Source of the DNA: Rhinopithecus roxellana
Lineage: Eukaryota; Chordata; Mammalia; Primates; Cercopithecidae
Assembly (NCBI RefSeq): GCF_007565055.1
Contig: NC_044558.1
Location: forward strand, 127,026,235-127,090,234
Direction: 5' to 3'
Length of the DNA: 64,000 nt
Shown: positions 1 through 10,449 of the stretch, piece after piece
How the letters are laid out: every line of letters starts with the position of its first letter
Numbering within the stretch: the first letter of the stretch is position 1
Notes under the pieces: model-generated
The model's database searches: none
Told to the model about the DNA's origin: nothing
What the model saw: the letters and a program-made list of their open reading frames with translations, nothing else
Made by a program: the position numbers and the translations under genes

Positions 1-101
1 GCAGCAAAACTCAAATCACTCCCTTTATATGGTTGCCTTCTCTGTGTGTCTGAGTTATCATGGCATTCTCCTCTCTGTGTCTCTGTTTTCTCTCTCTCTC
101 T

Positions 102-139
<38 letters not shown>

Positions 140-540
140 AGGCAGAGTCTCACTCTCTTCCCCAGGCTAGAGTACAGTGGTGTGATCTCTGCTCACTGCA
201 ATCTCCACCTTCCGGGTTCAAGCAATTCTCCTGCCTCGGCCTCCCAAGTAGCTGGGTTTACAGGTGTGCATCACCATACCTGGCTAATTTTTGTATTTTT
301 AGCAGAGACGGAGTTTCACCATGTTGGCCAGGCTGGTCTCTAACTCCTGACCTCCCATAGTGATGGGATTACAAACATGAACCACCATGCCCAGCCCTGT
401 TTTCTTTTCTTATAAGGACACCACTCATATTGGGTTAAGGGCCTTTCCTAATTGACTGTCACCTCATCTTAACTTGATTATATCTGATTCAAGTTAGGAA
501 TGCAACATATTGTTTTGGGGAACACAAATCAATACACAGT
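1..540 (-). mobile_element. MLT1C-like MaLR LTR fragment, split by an Alu
   Basis: The reverse complement of 405-540 follows the MLT1C order I recall: a start near cacaaa/tcaa, a drop in the TTAAGATGAGGT segment, then the GTGTCCTTATAAG segment. The part left of the Alu (1-104) continues the same element with its GACACAGAGA-like segment. The Alu at 105-396 therefore landed inside an older LTR. The copy is strongly diverged and leaves the window at the left edge. Family name from recognition only. Confidence 0.5.
105..396 (-). mobile_element. Alu (AluS-like)
   Basis: Antisense Alu: a long T run, then the right and left arms with an A-rich linker between them, ending in a degenerate 7SL-like 5' end. 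About 20 bp are missing near the 5' end, between gacctc and ccatagtg. A short direct repeat ctgttttc lies just outside each end (83-90 and 397-404), consistent with target-site duplication. It lies inside the MLT1C-like LTR. Confidence 0.93.
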
Positions 541-935
541 AAAAGTTACAGATAACAACTGCAGTGTTATACTAACATTATTATCTGACTTATTTTGGTA
601 TTTTGTTTGGTGGTACCATATTGAGAAAAATTTTGGCCCACAGTGATAATTTAAAATGGTAGTTTTGTTTTTTTTTTTTTAAACATTTAACCATGTCACT
701 TTGCAATCTCAATTTCAATTCCTTCAGTCAAATTGATCCAGAAGTCTGAAAGAACAGCATTAGGGAATTTATATACCAGTGTTAAATTACTGACAATATC
801 TTTAAAAACTCATCTTCCTTACTGGGGAGTATTCACTTTTTGAAAGGAGTTGATGAATGGATTCCCGGGGAAGCTTAAATCATCATCGTATTTGGCCGAT
901 GCTGTGTGTTCAAATGTCATAATAGCCTGAGTTAT
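541..935. other. Unique AT-rich interval
   Basis: No recognisable repeat, splice-flanked reading frame or RNA gene. It contains a T run near 670-680 and is otherwise ordinary AT-rich sequence. Confidence 0.5.
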
Positions 936-950
936 TCAATGGTGACTTTT

Positions 951-1237
951 TCTTTGAGACAGGGTCTCACTCTGTTGCCCAGGCTGGAGTGCAGTGGTGT
1001 CATCTTGGCTCACTGCAACCTCTGCCTCCCAGGTTCAAGCAGTTCTCCTACCTCAGCCTCCCGAATAGCTGGGATTACAGACACACACCACCATGCCCTG
1101 CTAATTTTTGTATTTTTGGTAGAGATGGGGTTTCACCATGTTGGCCAGGCTGGCCTCAAACTCTTGGCCTCAAGTGATTCACCTGCCTCAGCCTCCCAAA
1201 GCGTTGAGGTTACAGGTGTGAGCCACTGGGCCCAGTC
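951..1237 (-). mobile_element. Alu (AluS-like) with target-site duplication
   Basis: Antisense full-length Alu with both arms. The 15-bp flank tcaatggtgactttt (936-950) recurs with one change at 1238-1252, a clear target-site duplication. The tail is short and broken by a C, so the copy is not young. Confidence 0.95.
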
Positions 1238-1252
1238 TCAGTGGTGACTTTT

Positions 1253-2045
1253 GAAAACATCTTGTTAGTAGTATGTTCTGTCAGACGTTCCCTTGAGATT
1301 TCAAAAGAGTAATAATAGTTTTGTATTTTGAGTGTAAACTTGGTTTCAGTTGTGTTGCCGACACATTCCTGCTGTTGTGAGCAGCGATGTGGAAACCATT
1401 TACTGCCAAATGAGCCCATCTGCTGAATTAAAAATAGCATCTAGGTACTTCACCTGGTACAGCTATGTTCCAGAGATGTTTACTTACTGGGTTTTTTTTA
1501 AAAAAAAAAAAACAAAAATGTTATTTATATTTTTATTTGAAATATCTGTACCAGAACCTTGTCTTGAAACTATTAAAAATTTCAATATTAAAACATACAT
1601 TCTAGAACTGACCATCCTTATCAGTATAAATAACTCTGAAAGGTGCTCAGTTTACAGGCAATGCCTTAATAAATTTAACAATTATGAAGCTTTACCCAAC
1701 ATCTTTAAAAATGTTGCAGAGACAACTATTCAGCACAAATACAATGACCACAAGCGTATTTCAGCAACTGCTTTATCTGAGCAAGTCTTTTCACTCCACC
1801 AGAATAGACTTGGTTGCATTTTCAACAAGTTACTCAATGGTATATTAAAACTGAATCTATAAACACTTTTTACCCCTCCAGTTGTATTTTAAATAATAAC
1901 TCTTCTTTATGCTCATTTGTGTGGCTAAATATAAAAACAAGCAAAATACAGACATCAGCAAATCCACATTTTCATCCAGGTGAAGTGAAATTTAAATTTT
2001 AGTTTTTGAAAAAATATAAGTTTTAAAGGAATTCATTAGATACAT
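1253..2045. other. Unique AT-rich interval with one long fortuitous ORF
   Basis: No repeat family recognised. A 170-codon open frame runs 1350-1862 on the plus strand. It encodes a lysine run from an A tract (about 1501-1512) and has no domain I recognise, and I see no supported splice or promoter context. It may be a chance ORF or part of an untranslated region. I do not assign a gene. Confidence 0.4.
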
Positions 2046-2658
2046 ATTTTTGTTTTGTTTTGTTTTGTTTTCAGATGGAGTTTCACTCTTGTTGCCTGCG
2101 CTGGAGTGCAATGGCGCAATCTCAGCTCACTGCAACCTCTTCCTTCTGGGTTCAAGCAATTCTCCTGCCTTAGCCTCCCAAGTAGCTGGGATTACTGGTG
2201 TGTGCCACAATGCCCGGCTAATTTTGTTTTGTTTTGTTTTGTTTTATTTTTGAGATGGAGTTTCGCTCTTGTTGCCCACACTGGAGTACAGTGGCATGAT
2301 AGCTCACCACAACCTCCGCCTCTTGGGTTCAAGCGATTCTCCTGCTTCAGTCTCCTGAGTAGCTGGGATAACAGACATGCACCACCACGTCTGGCTAATT
2401 TTGTATTTTTCGTAGAAACGGGGTTTCTCCATGTTGATCGGGCTGGTCTCAAACTCCTGAACTCAGGAGATCCGCCTGCCTCGGCCTCCCAAAGTGCAGG
2501 GATTACAGGCATGAGCCACCGGACCTGGCCTGTATTTTTAGTAGAGACGGGCTTTCACCATGTTGGTCAGGCTGGTCTTGAACTCCTGACCTCAAGTGAT
2601 GTACCCACCTCAGCCTCCCAAAGTGCTGGGATTACAGATGTGAGCCACTGCACCCAGC
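2046..2658 (-). mobile_element. Outer Alu, split by another Alu
   Basis: The antisense Alu has its tail and right arm at 2046-2224 and resumes at 2531-2658. The break lies in the linker between arms, next to tgtattttt. The tail is a (TTTTG)n run. The segments left and right of the inner element join into one normal Alu, so this is the older partner of a nested pair in the same orientation. Confidence 0.9.
2225..2530 (-). mobile_element. Inner Alu nested in Alu
   Basis: Full-length antisense Alu with its own (TTTTG)n tail at 2225-2247, ending at ggacctggcc. It sits in the T-rich middle linker of the outer Alu, a preferred TTTT/A-type L1 endonuclease target. The two same-strand Alus leave a long open frame across both (2055-2687), which is a repeat artefact and not a gene. 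Confidence 0.9.
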
Positions 2659-2660
2659 AG

Positions 2661-3358
2661 ATATTTATTTTGGATGTGTATTTTTGAATTAGATCAGTGA
2701 TACCAGCCAGTATGATGTGGTCTCTCAAGGATATTTGCAGATACGTGGGGGCAGTTTTGATTGTCTTAATACCTAAAAGTGCAACTGGGGCTTAGTTTTC
2801 TAGCGCCAAGGATGCTGGGTGACTTGTACCTGTCCCACCTTAAATGCCAACAGGGCTTGGACTTTATCAGAAAATGAGAGTAATGATGTTTTTGTAAATG
2901 TCTGTTTATTTAACATAACCTAGATTTTAATAAGCTCTTTTTGATAGAATAAAGAGCTTTCATTTTCACATTTAAATTTTGTTCATATAAAATTTTTGTC
3001 GATAACACTGAGTAGTTCAATTAGGCAGGAACATCTGAGTTACTTACTTTTGAGCTTACTGTGTTTTGTTTGAAAATCATGTAATTTGGGAGGACTATGG
3101 AACTGTTGTGTAAGATTTCACTGCATGAAATACAAGTTGAGCAGTTTTAGTCACACTAAAAATGAAACTGCGTGACAGATCATTCTCATTGTACTTTCTT
3201 GCCTTCAAAAGATTTTCTGTGAAACTTACAGGCACTTGTTCTCTTAGCATATGATTTGTTAGAGTGGTGTGGTTGGCCAGTAATTGCGTAACAATGCCGG
3301 ATTGCATTTCTCATCAGGAGGTGCAGTCTTGTTTTATTTATCATCATATTTCCTCATT
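2661..3358. other. Unique interval with a short perfect palindrome
   Basis: Unique sequence with no gene found. The only local structure seen is a perfect 9-bp inverted repeat, aagctcttt at 2932-2940 and aaagagctt at 2951-2959, separated by a 10-base loop. No T tract follows at a distance that would suggest a terminator in a eukaryotic setting. Confidence 0.45.
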
Positions 3359-3370
3359 AAGTTTAATTTT

Positions 3371-3675
3371 CTTTTTCTTTTCTTTTGTTTTTTGAGATGG
3401 AGTGTCACTCTTGTTGCCCAGGCTGGAGTGCAATGGCACGATCTCGGCTCACTGCAACCTCTGCCTCCTGAGTTCAAGCGATTCTTCTGCCTCAGCTTCC
3501 TGAGTAGCTGGGATTACAATCATGCACCACCAAGCCTGGCTAATTTTGTATTTTTAGTAGAGACTGGGTCTCTCCATGTTGATCAGGCTGGTCTCAAACT
3601 CCCGACCTCAGGTGATCCACCCACCTCAGCCTCCCAAAGTGCTGGGATTACAGGCCTGAGCCACCTCGCCCGGCC
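3371..3675 (-). mobile_element. Alu (AluS-like) with target-site duplication
   Basis: Antisense Alu with a tail of mixed T and C. The perfect 12-bp direct repeat aagtttaatttt flanks it at 3359-3370 and 3676-3687, so both ends are well defined. Confidence 0.95.
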
Positions 3676-3687
3676 AAGTTTAATTTT

Positions 3688-4610
3688 TAAACCAATGATT
3701 CATTTCTGCTTTTACAGGTGATTACTTTATCTCACTAGAAAAAAAAATGTAAACATTCAAACAAAAAGTATCCAAAACTTATGATAAGCCTTAATCTTGA
3801 ATAATTATCATGACATGTGTTACTTGTGTGCTTATTGCTGTTCAGCCTTCCTTGGCTTTCTGACAAGAGCAACTGCTAAGCAGAAGCACTTGAGCCTCAT
3901 CTGGCATTTGATGAATTTGATTAATGTGTGCTATGGTGAGTCTACTCCCCTGTATAATTTTATGGGAGAGGCCATGTGCAAGTCTGAATTTAAAAAAAAG
4001 AAAAGAAAATGGCTCGTGAAGAATTATTACCTACTCAATACATTATGTATATCCCAGAGATGGCTAAAGCAGCTATATTTCAAGGTCTGCAAAAACATGA
4101 AGAAGCTGGCATGGAAATTAACACGTTGGTAGTCTGCAATGTGTTCAAAGTTGGTGTTTTTAATGACACTTAAAAAATAGCTAAAATATATAATGACTGA
4201 TTTCTGACCAGACTAAACTCTCAGCCTGTCTAATGTTAGACAGCTTGATCTAATCAATTTCATCCTTTTCCTTTCCTCAGTCCAATCTTGCAATTGCTCT
4301 GTCAGTTTCAGTTCACAACAATACCAAGCACAGACGTGGCTCCCTAAGATTTTCTCCTTTTCCCTCACATGGGTCCCAGTTCTAAATTCCCAAGGGCTGA
4401 CACAATTGACATTTGCCATCGCCTGAGGAGGGACCACTTCCTTCTGTGGTCTTTCCTTGGTTGGTTTTATTGGGCAGTGAATGGCAAGTCTGTCTGTGTT
4501 TCTTTGCTTCACCCCAAACACCTTGGCAAAAATGAAAGCCTTCTAATTTAGCTGTGTCCTCCTTTACTTATGTCAGGAGGCCTGTGCCACAACCTTTGAT
4601 TTAAAAAAAA
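3688..4610. other. Unique interval
   Basis: No repeat recognised. Two short open frames (plus 3797-4132, 111 codons; minus 4213-4521, 102 codons) show no recognisable domain. I see no reason to call either a gene. Confidence 0.45.
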
Positions 4611-5260
4611 TTTTTTTGTTTTTTGTTTTTGAGACAGAGTCTTGCTCTGTCACCCAGGCTGAAATGTAGTGGCACGACTATAGCTCATTGCACCCTTGAC
4701 CTCATTGGAGTGTAGTGGCGTGTGCAGTTCACTGCAGTCCCAAGTAGCTGGCACTTACAGGTAGGTGTCACCATGCCTGGCTAATTTTTACATGTTTTGT
4801 AGAAACAAGGTCTTGCTGGCTGGGCATGGTGACTCACACCTGTAATTCCAGCACTTTGGGAGGCCAAAGTGGGCAGATCACGAAGTCAGGAGTTTGAGAC
4901 CAGCCTGACCAACATGGTGAAATCCCGTCTCCACTTAAAAAAAAAAAAAAAAAAAAAATTGGGCATGGTGGCGCATGCCTGTAATCCCAACTACTCTGGA
5001 GGCTGAGTCAGAGTCAGGATAATTGCTTAAACCCGAGAGGCGGAGGTTGCAGTGAGCCAAGATCATGCCACTGCGCTCCAGCCTGGGTGACAGAGCAAGA
5101 CAACGTCTTGAAAAAAAAAACCCAAACAAAAAACAGACAGACAAAAAACAGGATCTTGCTACGTTGCCCAGGTTGGTCTCAAACTCTTGGGCCCAAACAA
5201 TCCTCCTGCCTCAGCCTCCCAAAGTGTTAGGATTATAGGTGTGAGCCACTGCACCTGGCC
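4611..5260 (-). mobile_element. AluJ-like element split by an opposite-strand Alu
   Basis: Antisense, strongly diverged Alu in two parts, 4611-4817 and 5161-5260. The break interrupts the segment aaacaaggtcttgct, which recurs after the inner element. The divergence (missing linker blocks, many CpG losses) fits an old AluJ copy. It lies at the edge of the long L1 that follows. Confidence 0.85.
4818..5145 (+). mobile_element. Alu nested in an inverted Alu
   Basis: Sense-strand Alu with a 22-base A run between its arms (about 4937-4958) and an A-rich tail with CAAA-like units. The target-site duplication aaacaaggtcttgct (4803-4817) recurs as aaacaggatcttgct at 5146-5160. It is inverted relative to its host Alu, so a transcript of this stretch could fold into a long imperfect hairpin. 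Confidence 0.92.
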
Positions 5261-5932
5261 TTTTAACAAAATTTTAAATTTTAATTTTTGTGAATATATA
5301 GTAGATACATATGTATGGGGTACATGAGATAGTTTGATACAGGCATACAATGCATAATGATCACATTATTATGATTATGTAAATGAGGTATCTATCACCT
5401 CAATACATTTATTGTTTCATTATAAACAATCTAATTATACTCTTTAGTTATTTTTAAATGTACAATTAAATTATTATTGACTATAGTCACCCTGTTGTGC
5501 TATAATAAATACTAGATCTTATTCATTCTTTCTGTTTTTTTGTACTTACTACCCATTCCCACTTCCTCCCCAGTCTTCCCCCTCTACCCTTCCTAGCCTC
5601 TGGTAACCATCATTTACCCTGTTCTACTCTATATCTCCATGAGTTTAATTGTTTTAATTTTTAGCTCCCAGAAATAAGTGAGAAGGCAAAGTTTGTCTTT
5701 CTGTGCCTGGCTCATTTCACTTAACATAATGACCTCCAGTTCTATCCATACTGTTGCAAAAGACAGCATCTTGTTCTTATTTTATGGCAGAATAGTACAC
5801 CATTGTGTATAAGTACCATATTTTCTTTATGCATTCATCTATTCACAGACACTTTTGTTGTTTCCAAATCTTGTGAATAGTGCTGCAGTAAACATGCAAA
5901 TGCAGATATCTCTTTGATATACTGATTTGCTC

Positions 5933-6239
5933 TTTTTTTTTTTCTTTTTGAGACAGCGTCTTGCTCCACTGCCTAGGCTCCTGGAGTGGACTTGTGTGAT
6001 CATGGCTCACTCAGGCCTCAACCTTATAGGCTCATGCAATCCTCCCACCTCAGCTTCCCAAGTAGATGGGATTATAGGTGTGCAGTACCACGCCCAGCTA
6101 ATTTTTTATATTTTTTGTAGAGACAAGGTTTTGGCATGTTGCTCGGACTGGTCTTGAACTCCTGAGCTCAAGCAATTCTCCCTTGGTCTCCTACAGTGGC
6201 TCACACCTTGGGATTACAGGCGTGAGCCACTGCACCCGA
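5933..6239 (-). mobile_element. AluJ-like insertion in L1
   Basis: Antisense diverged Alu inserted in the L1 3' region near gatatactgattt. The interrupted L1 resumes at gatttcctttcctttgg, giving a short degenerate target duplication. A piece near the 5' end is rearranged (ctacagtggctcacacc). Confidence 0.88.
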
Positions 6240-6866
6240 ATGGGATTTCCTTTCCTTTGGATAGAAAACTAGCAGTGGGCTTGCTGGATCATATGGTAGC
6301 TCTATTTTTAGTTTTTTGAGGGTTCCAAACTGTTCTCCACAGTCATTGTACTAATTTACCTTCCCACCACCTGTGTACAAGGGTTCTCATTTCTCCACAT
6401 CTTTGTCAGCATTTGTTATCGCCAGTCTTTTGGAAAAAAGCCATTTTAACTGGAGTGAGATGATATCTCATTGTAGTTTTGATTTGCATTCTCTGGTGAT
6501 AATGGTGTTGAGCGCTTTTTCATATATCTGTATGCCTTTTGTATGTCTTTTGAGAAACGTTGATTCTGATATTTTGCCCATTTTTAATCGGATTATTAGA
6601 TTTTTTCTTATAGAGTTGTTAGAGCTCCTTATATATTCTGGTTATTGATCCCTTGTCACATGGGTAGTTGAAAATATTTTCTTCTATTCTGTGGGTTGTC
6701 TCTTCACTTTTTGTTGATTGTTTTCTTTGCTGTGTAGAAGCTTTCTAACTTGATGTGATCCCATTTGCCCATTTCTGCTTTGATTTCCTGTACTTGTGAG
6801 GTATTATTCAAGAAATCTTTGCCCAGACTGGTGTCCTGGAGAGTTTCCCAATGTTCTCTCTCTCTT

Positions 6867-6890
6867 TATTATTATTATTATTATTATTAT
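6867..6890. repeat. (ATT)n microsatellite inside L1
   Basis: About eight ATT units in the antisense L1 ORF2, at a position where the L1 consensus has no such run. It is a local expansion after insertion and potentially length-variable. Confidence 0.8.
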
Positions 6891-7309
6891 AATACATCAT
6901 AGTATTTAAAATATTTTCTTTTAGTAGTTTCATAGTTTGAGATCTTAGATTTCAGTCTTTAATTCATTTTGATTTCATTTTTGTATATGGAGAAAGATAG
7001 GGCGTAGTTTCATTCTTCTGCATGTAGAAATCCAGTTTTCCCCACACCATTTATTGAGGAGATTGCCCTTTCCCCAGTGTATGTTCTTTGTACCTTGTCA
7101 AAAATGAGTTCACTGTAGATGTATGGATTTGTTTTGGGATTCTCTGTTCCGTCCTATTGGTCTATGTGTCCGTTTTTATGCCAGTACAATGCTGTTTTGG
7201 TTACTGTAGCTCTGTAGAAGTTAGGTAATATGATTCTTCTAGTTTTATTCTTTTTGCTTAAAATTTTCTGGGTTTTTTGTGGTTCCATATAAATTTTAGG
7301 ATTGTTTTA

Positions 7310-7532
7310 CTTTTTTTTTTGCTCTTTTTGAGACAGGGTCTCACTCTGTCACCCAGGCTAAAGTGCAGTGGCATAATCTCAGCTCACTGCAACCTCTGCC
7401 TCCTGGGCTGGGGTGATCCTCCCACTTCAGCCTTCCAAATATCTGGGACTACAGGCATGTGCCACCATACCCAGCTAATTTTTGTAATTTTTTTTTTAGT
7501 AGAAAGGAGGTTTTTCCATGTTGCCCAGGTTG
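7310..7532 (-). mobile_element. 5'-truncated Alu insertion in L1
   Basis: Antisense Alu with a T-rich tail and both arms, but lacking roughly the first 60-70 bases of the 5' arm. Flanks aattttaggattgtttt (about 7292-7308) and aatttaggtttgttttt (about 7534-7550) are the two copies of the L1 target, so the truncation happened at insertion. Confidence 0.88.
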
Positions 7533-8826
7533 TAATTTAGGTTTGTTTTTTCTTTTTCTGTGAAGAATGTCATTGGTATTTTGATAGAGATTGCACTGAG
7601 TTTGTAGATTGCTCGGGTAGTATGGACTTTTTAACAATATTGATTCTTCCAATCTATGAACATGGAATATCTTTCCACTTTTTGATGTCCTCTTCAATTT
7701 CTTGCATCAGTGTTTTATAGTTTTCATTATAGAGATCTTTCATTTCTTTGGTTTAAATATTTAATTTTATTTGTGGCTATTGTAAATGGGATTACTTTGT
7801 TGATTTCTTTTTCAGATTTCACTGTTGGCATATAGAAATGCTACTGATTTTGGTATGTTTATTTTTTTTCCTGTAACTTTATTGAATGTATTTAATAGCT
7901 TTTTGGTTGAGTCCTTAGGCTTTTCCAAATATAAAGATATCATCTGCAAGCAAAGGTAATTTGACTTCTGCCTTCCAATTTGGATGATCTTTATTTATTT
8001 CTCTTGTCTGATGCCTCCAGTGCTATGTCAAATAACAGCGGTGAAAGTGGGCATCCTTGTCGTGTTCCAGATCTTAGAGAAAAGGCTTTCAGTCTTTCCT
8101 CATTCAATATGATACTAACTGTGGGTCTGTCATATATGGCTTTTATTGTATTGAGATATGTTCCTTCTATATCCAGTTATATAAGGGTTTTATCATGAAG
8201 GGATGTTGAATTTTATCAAGTGCTTTTTCAACATCAGTTGAAAGTATCATATGGTTTTTGTCTTTCAATCTGTTCATATGATGTATCCCACTGATTGATT
8301 TCTATATGTTGAACTATCCTTAAATCTCTGGAATAAATTGCACTTGTTAATGATGAATGGTCTTTTGAATGTGTTGTTGAATTAGTATTTTGTTGAGGAT
8401 TTTCACATCAATGTTTATCAGAGATATTGACCTATAGTTTTCTTTTTAAATGTGTAATTGTCTGGTTTTGGTATCAGGGTAATACTGGCCTTGTGGAATG
8501 AGCTTGGAAGTATTCCTTCCTCCTTTGTTTTCTGGAATAGTTTGAGTAGGATTGATGTTAGTTCTTCTTCTTTTTTTTCTTTCCTCCCCTCCCTGTCCCT
8601 CACCAATCCCCTGCCCTGCTCAGATGTTAATTTTTCTTTAAATGTTTGGTCAAATTCAGCAGTGAATCCACTGGGTCCTGGTCTTTTCTTTGCTGGGAGA
8701 CCTTTTATTATGAATTGCTTTAATCTCATTACTTGTTATTGGTCTGTTCAGGTTTTGGGTTTCTTCATGGTTTAATCTTGGTAGGTTGTAAGTGTCTAGG
8801 AATTTATAAATTTCTTCTAGGTTTTC

Positions 8827-8862
8827 CTATTTATTTATTTATTTTTAATTATTTATCCATTT
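8827..8862. repeat. (TTTA)n tract at an L1-L1 junction
   Basis: A tttatttatttatttt run separates the end of the older L1 from the T-rich 3' tail of the next L1 fragment. Confidence 0.65.
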
Positions 8863-9257
8863 TTTTTTTTTAATTTCCATAGGTTTTTAGGGAACATATG
8901 GTATTTGGTTTCATGAGTAAGTTCTTAAGTGGTGATCTGTGAGATTTTGGTGCACCCATCACCTGAGCAGTATACACTGAACCCCGTTTGTAGTCTTTTA
9001 TTCCTCACCCACTTTCCACCCTTCCCCCCTGAGTCCCCAAAGTCCACTGTGTCATTCTTATGCCTTTGCATTCTCATAGCTTAGCTCTCACTTATGAGTG
9101 AGAACATACAATGTTTGGCTTTCCATTCCCGAGTTACTTCACTTAGATTAATAGTCTCCAATCTATCCAGGTTGCTGTGAATGCCATTAATTCATTCCTT
9201 TTTATGGCTGAGTAGTATTCCATTGTATATATATATACCACAGTTTTTTTATCCATG
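8863..9257 (-). mobile_element. LINE-1 3' end, strongly 5'-truncated (L1P-like)
   Basis: On the minus strand this is the L1 3' UTR and last part of ORF2, with its tail as a T run at the left (8863-8874). Characteristic antisense wording includes 'tgagattttggtgcaccc' and 'gagtagtattccattg'. It stops at about 9257, so only ~400 bp was inserted. It sits directly beside the older L1. Confidence 0.82.
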
Positions 9258-9651
9258 CTAAAAATGTGTGTGCCAATCAATGAAAAATTTGTAGCTTAAA
9301 AAGACTACAAAAACAAGAGCTCTGGCCCTCTTGCCTCCCCACTTCAAAACAATGAGAACTTACAATTTAAACTCACAAAGCTTATAAAACCTATTACTAA
9401 TGAGACATGAAACATACAGAATCTTGAGAAAAACATAGCTCAAGGTAAAAAAGGCCTTACTTGCATATATAATATTAATCCTGGCAATAGAAGGGGAACA
9501 AAAGATTGTAGCACTAAAATTAAGAGAAAATCCAACATGAATTAAACTTTATTAAATAAGATAATGAGGAAAAGTTTATTGGTACCACTTTCAGTAATAC
9601 CAGATAGTCTATTTTTTTGAGAATAAGTGGAAAACTAGACAGAGTAAAAAC
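9258..9651. other. Unique or unassigned AT-rich interval
   Basis: No repeat family recognised with confidence; A-rich on the plus strand. No gene seen. Confidence 0.4.
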
Positions 9652-9661
9652 AAAGTATGCT

Positions 9662-9970
9662 CGCTGGGCGTGGTTGCTTGCTCACATCTGTTAATCTCAG
9701 CACTTTGGGAGGCTGAGGCAGGCAGATCACTTGAGATCAAGAGTTCCAGCCCAGCCTGGCCAACATGGTGAAACTCCATGTCTACTAAAAATACAAAAAT
9801 TAGTTGGGTGTGGTGGTGCATGCCTGTATTTCCAGCTACTTGGGAGGCAGAGGCATGAGAATTGGTTGAACCCAGGAGGTGGAGGTTGCAGTGAGCCCAG
9901 ATCACACCACTGCACTCCATACTGGGCGATGGAGTGAGACTCTGTCTAAAAAAAAAAAAAAAAAAAAAAG
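9662..9970 (+). mobile_element. Alu (AluS-like) with target-site duplication
   Basis: Sense Alu with a 21-base A tail. The direct repeat aagtatgct is present at 9653-9661 and 9978-9986 (with extra A-rich tail between Alu and repeat). Confidence 0.93.
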
Positions 9971-9985
9971 GAAAAGGAAGTATGC

Positions 9986-10449
9986 TTGATAGCAATGGAG
10001 AGCTAATGAGGCAGTAAAGGAATTATGGGACCAAGATTCAGGAAAAGGAAATTCAAACAGCTGAACCCAACATTGCAACATTGTGACATATTTTTTCCCT
10101 GAAAGCATCAGTGGATTCCAGAAGGGACAGCTGAGAGGCTAAACAGAGAATTGACCCTCTTGTGAGGTTGGTAGGACACAAATTGCAGTCCAGATCCACT
10201 GAGGGGGATGCCCCGCAAGCTTTGAGTCAGAGCCTAAAGAGCTACACAAGAAGACTAAGGTCCAACCAGAAGTGGAATAGTTCTTGTAGAGAATGAAGCC
10301 CAGGTTTTAATAATCTCAATTTCTGATAAATTAACATGATTAGGTATTGCTGTTGTCTATAGCCTTATGTCTATGGCAAATGTAAAATTTTCTTTGGGGG
10401 AAGATAAAATTATTTTAAGCCTTAAATAATTTTTGCAGTTTTTTACATA
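9986..10449. other. Unique interval
   Basis: No repeat recognised and no convincing reading frame. The sequence grades into an L1-like 3' region from about 10450. Confidence 0.4.

Larger units (their letters stand above)
5261..8848 (-). mobile_element. LINE-1 (L1MA-like), ORF2 3' half and 3' UTR
   Basis: Read on the minus strand, this gives the L1 3' UTR (left end), then the ORF2 carboxy-terminal region and reverse transcriptase up to about 8830. The plus-strand text matches the antisense L1 order throughout, for example 'accatcatttattgagg', 'gttttggttactgtagct' and 'ggcatccttgtcgtgttcc'. It is interrupted by Alus at 5933-6239 and 7310-7532. No long ORF2 frame survives, so it is a dead, 5'-truncated copy. 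Family age judged from the 3' UTR and divergence. Confidence 0.88.

Noticed and set aside
2055..2687. A 210-codon plus-strand open frame
   Set aside because: It runs entirely through two nested antisense Alus and contains the standard antisense-Alu peptide pattern.
7980..8198. Short plus-strand frames within the L1 at 5-9 kb
   Set aside because: They are antisense to L1 ORF2, which lies on the minus strand.
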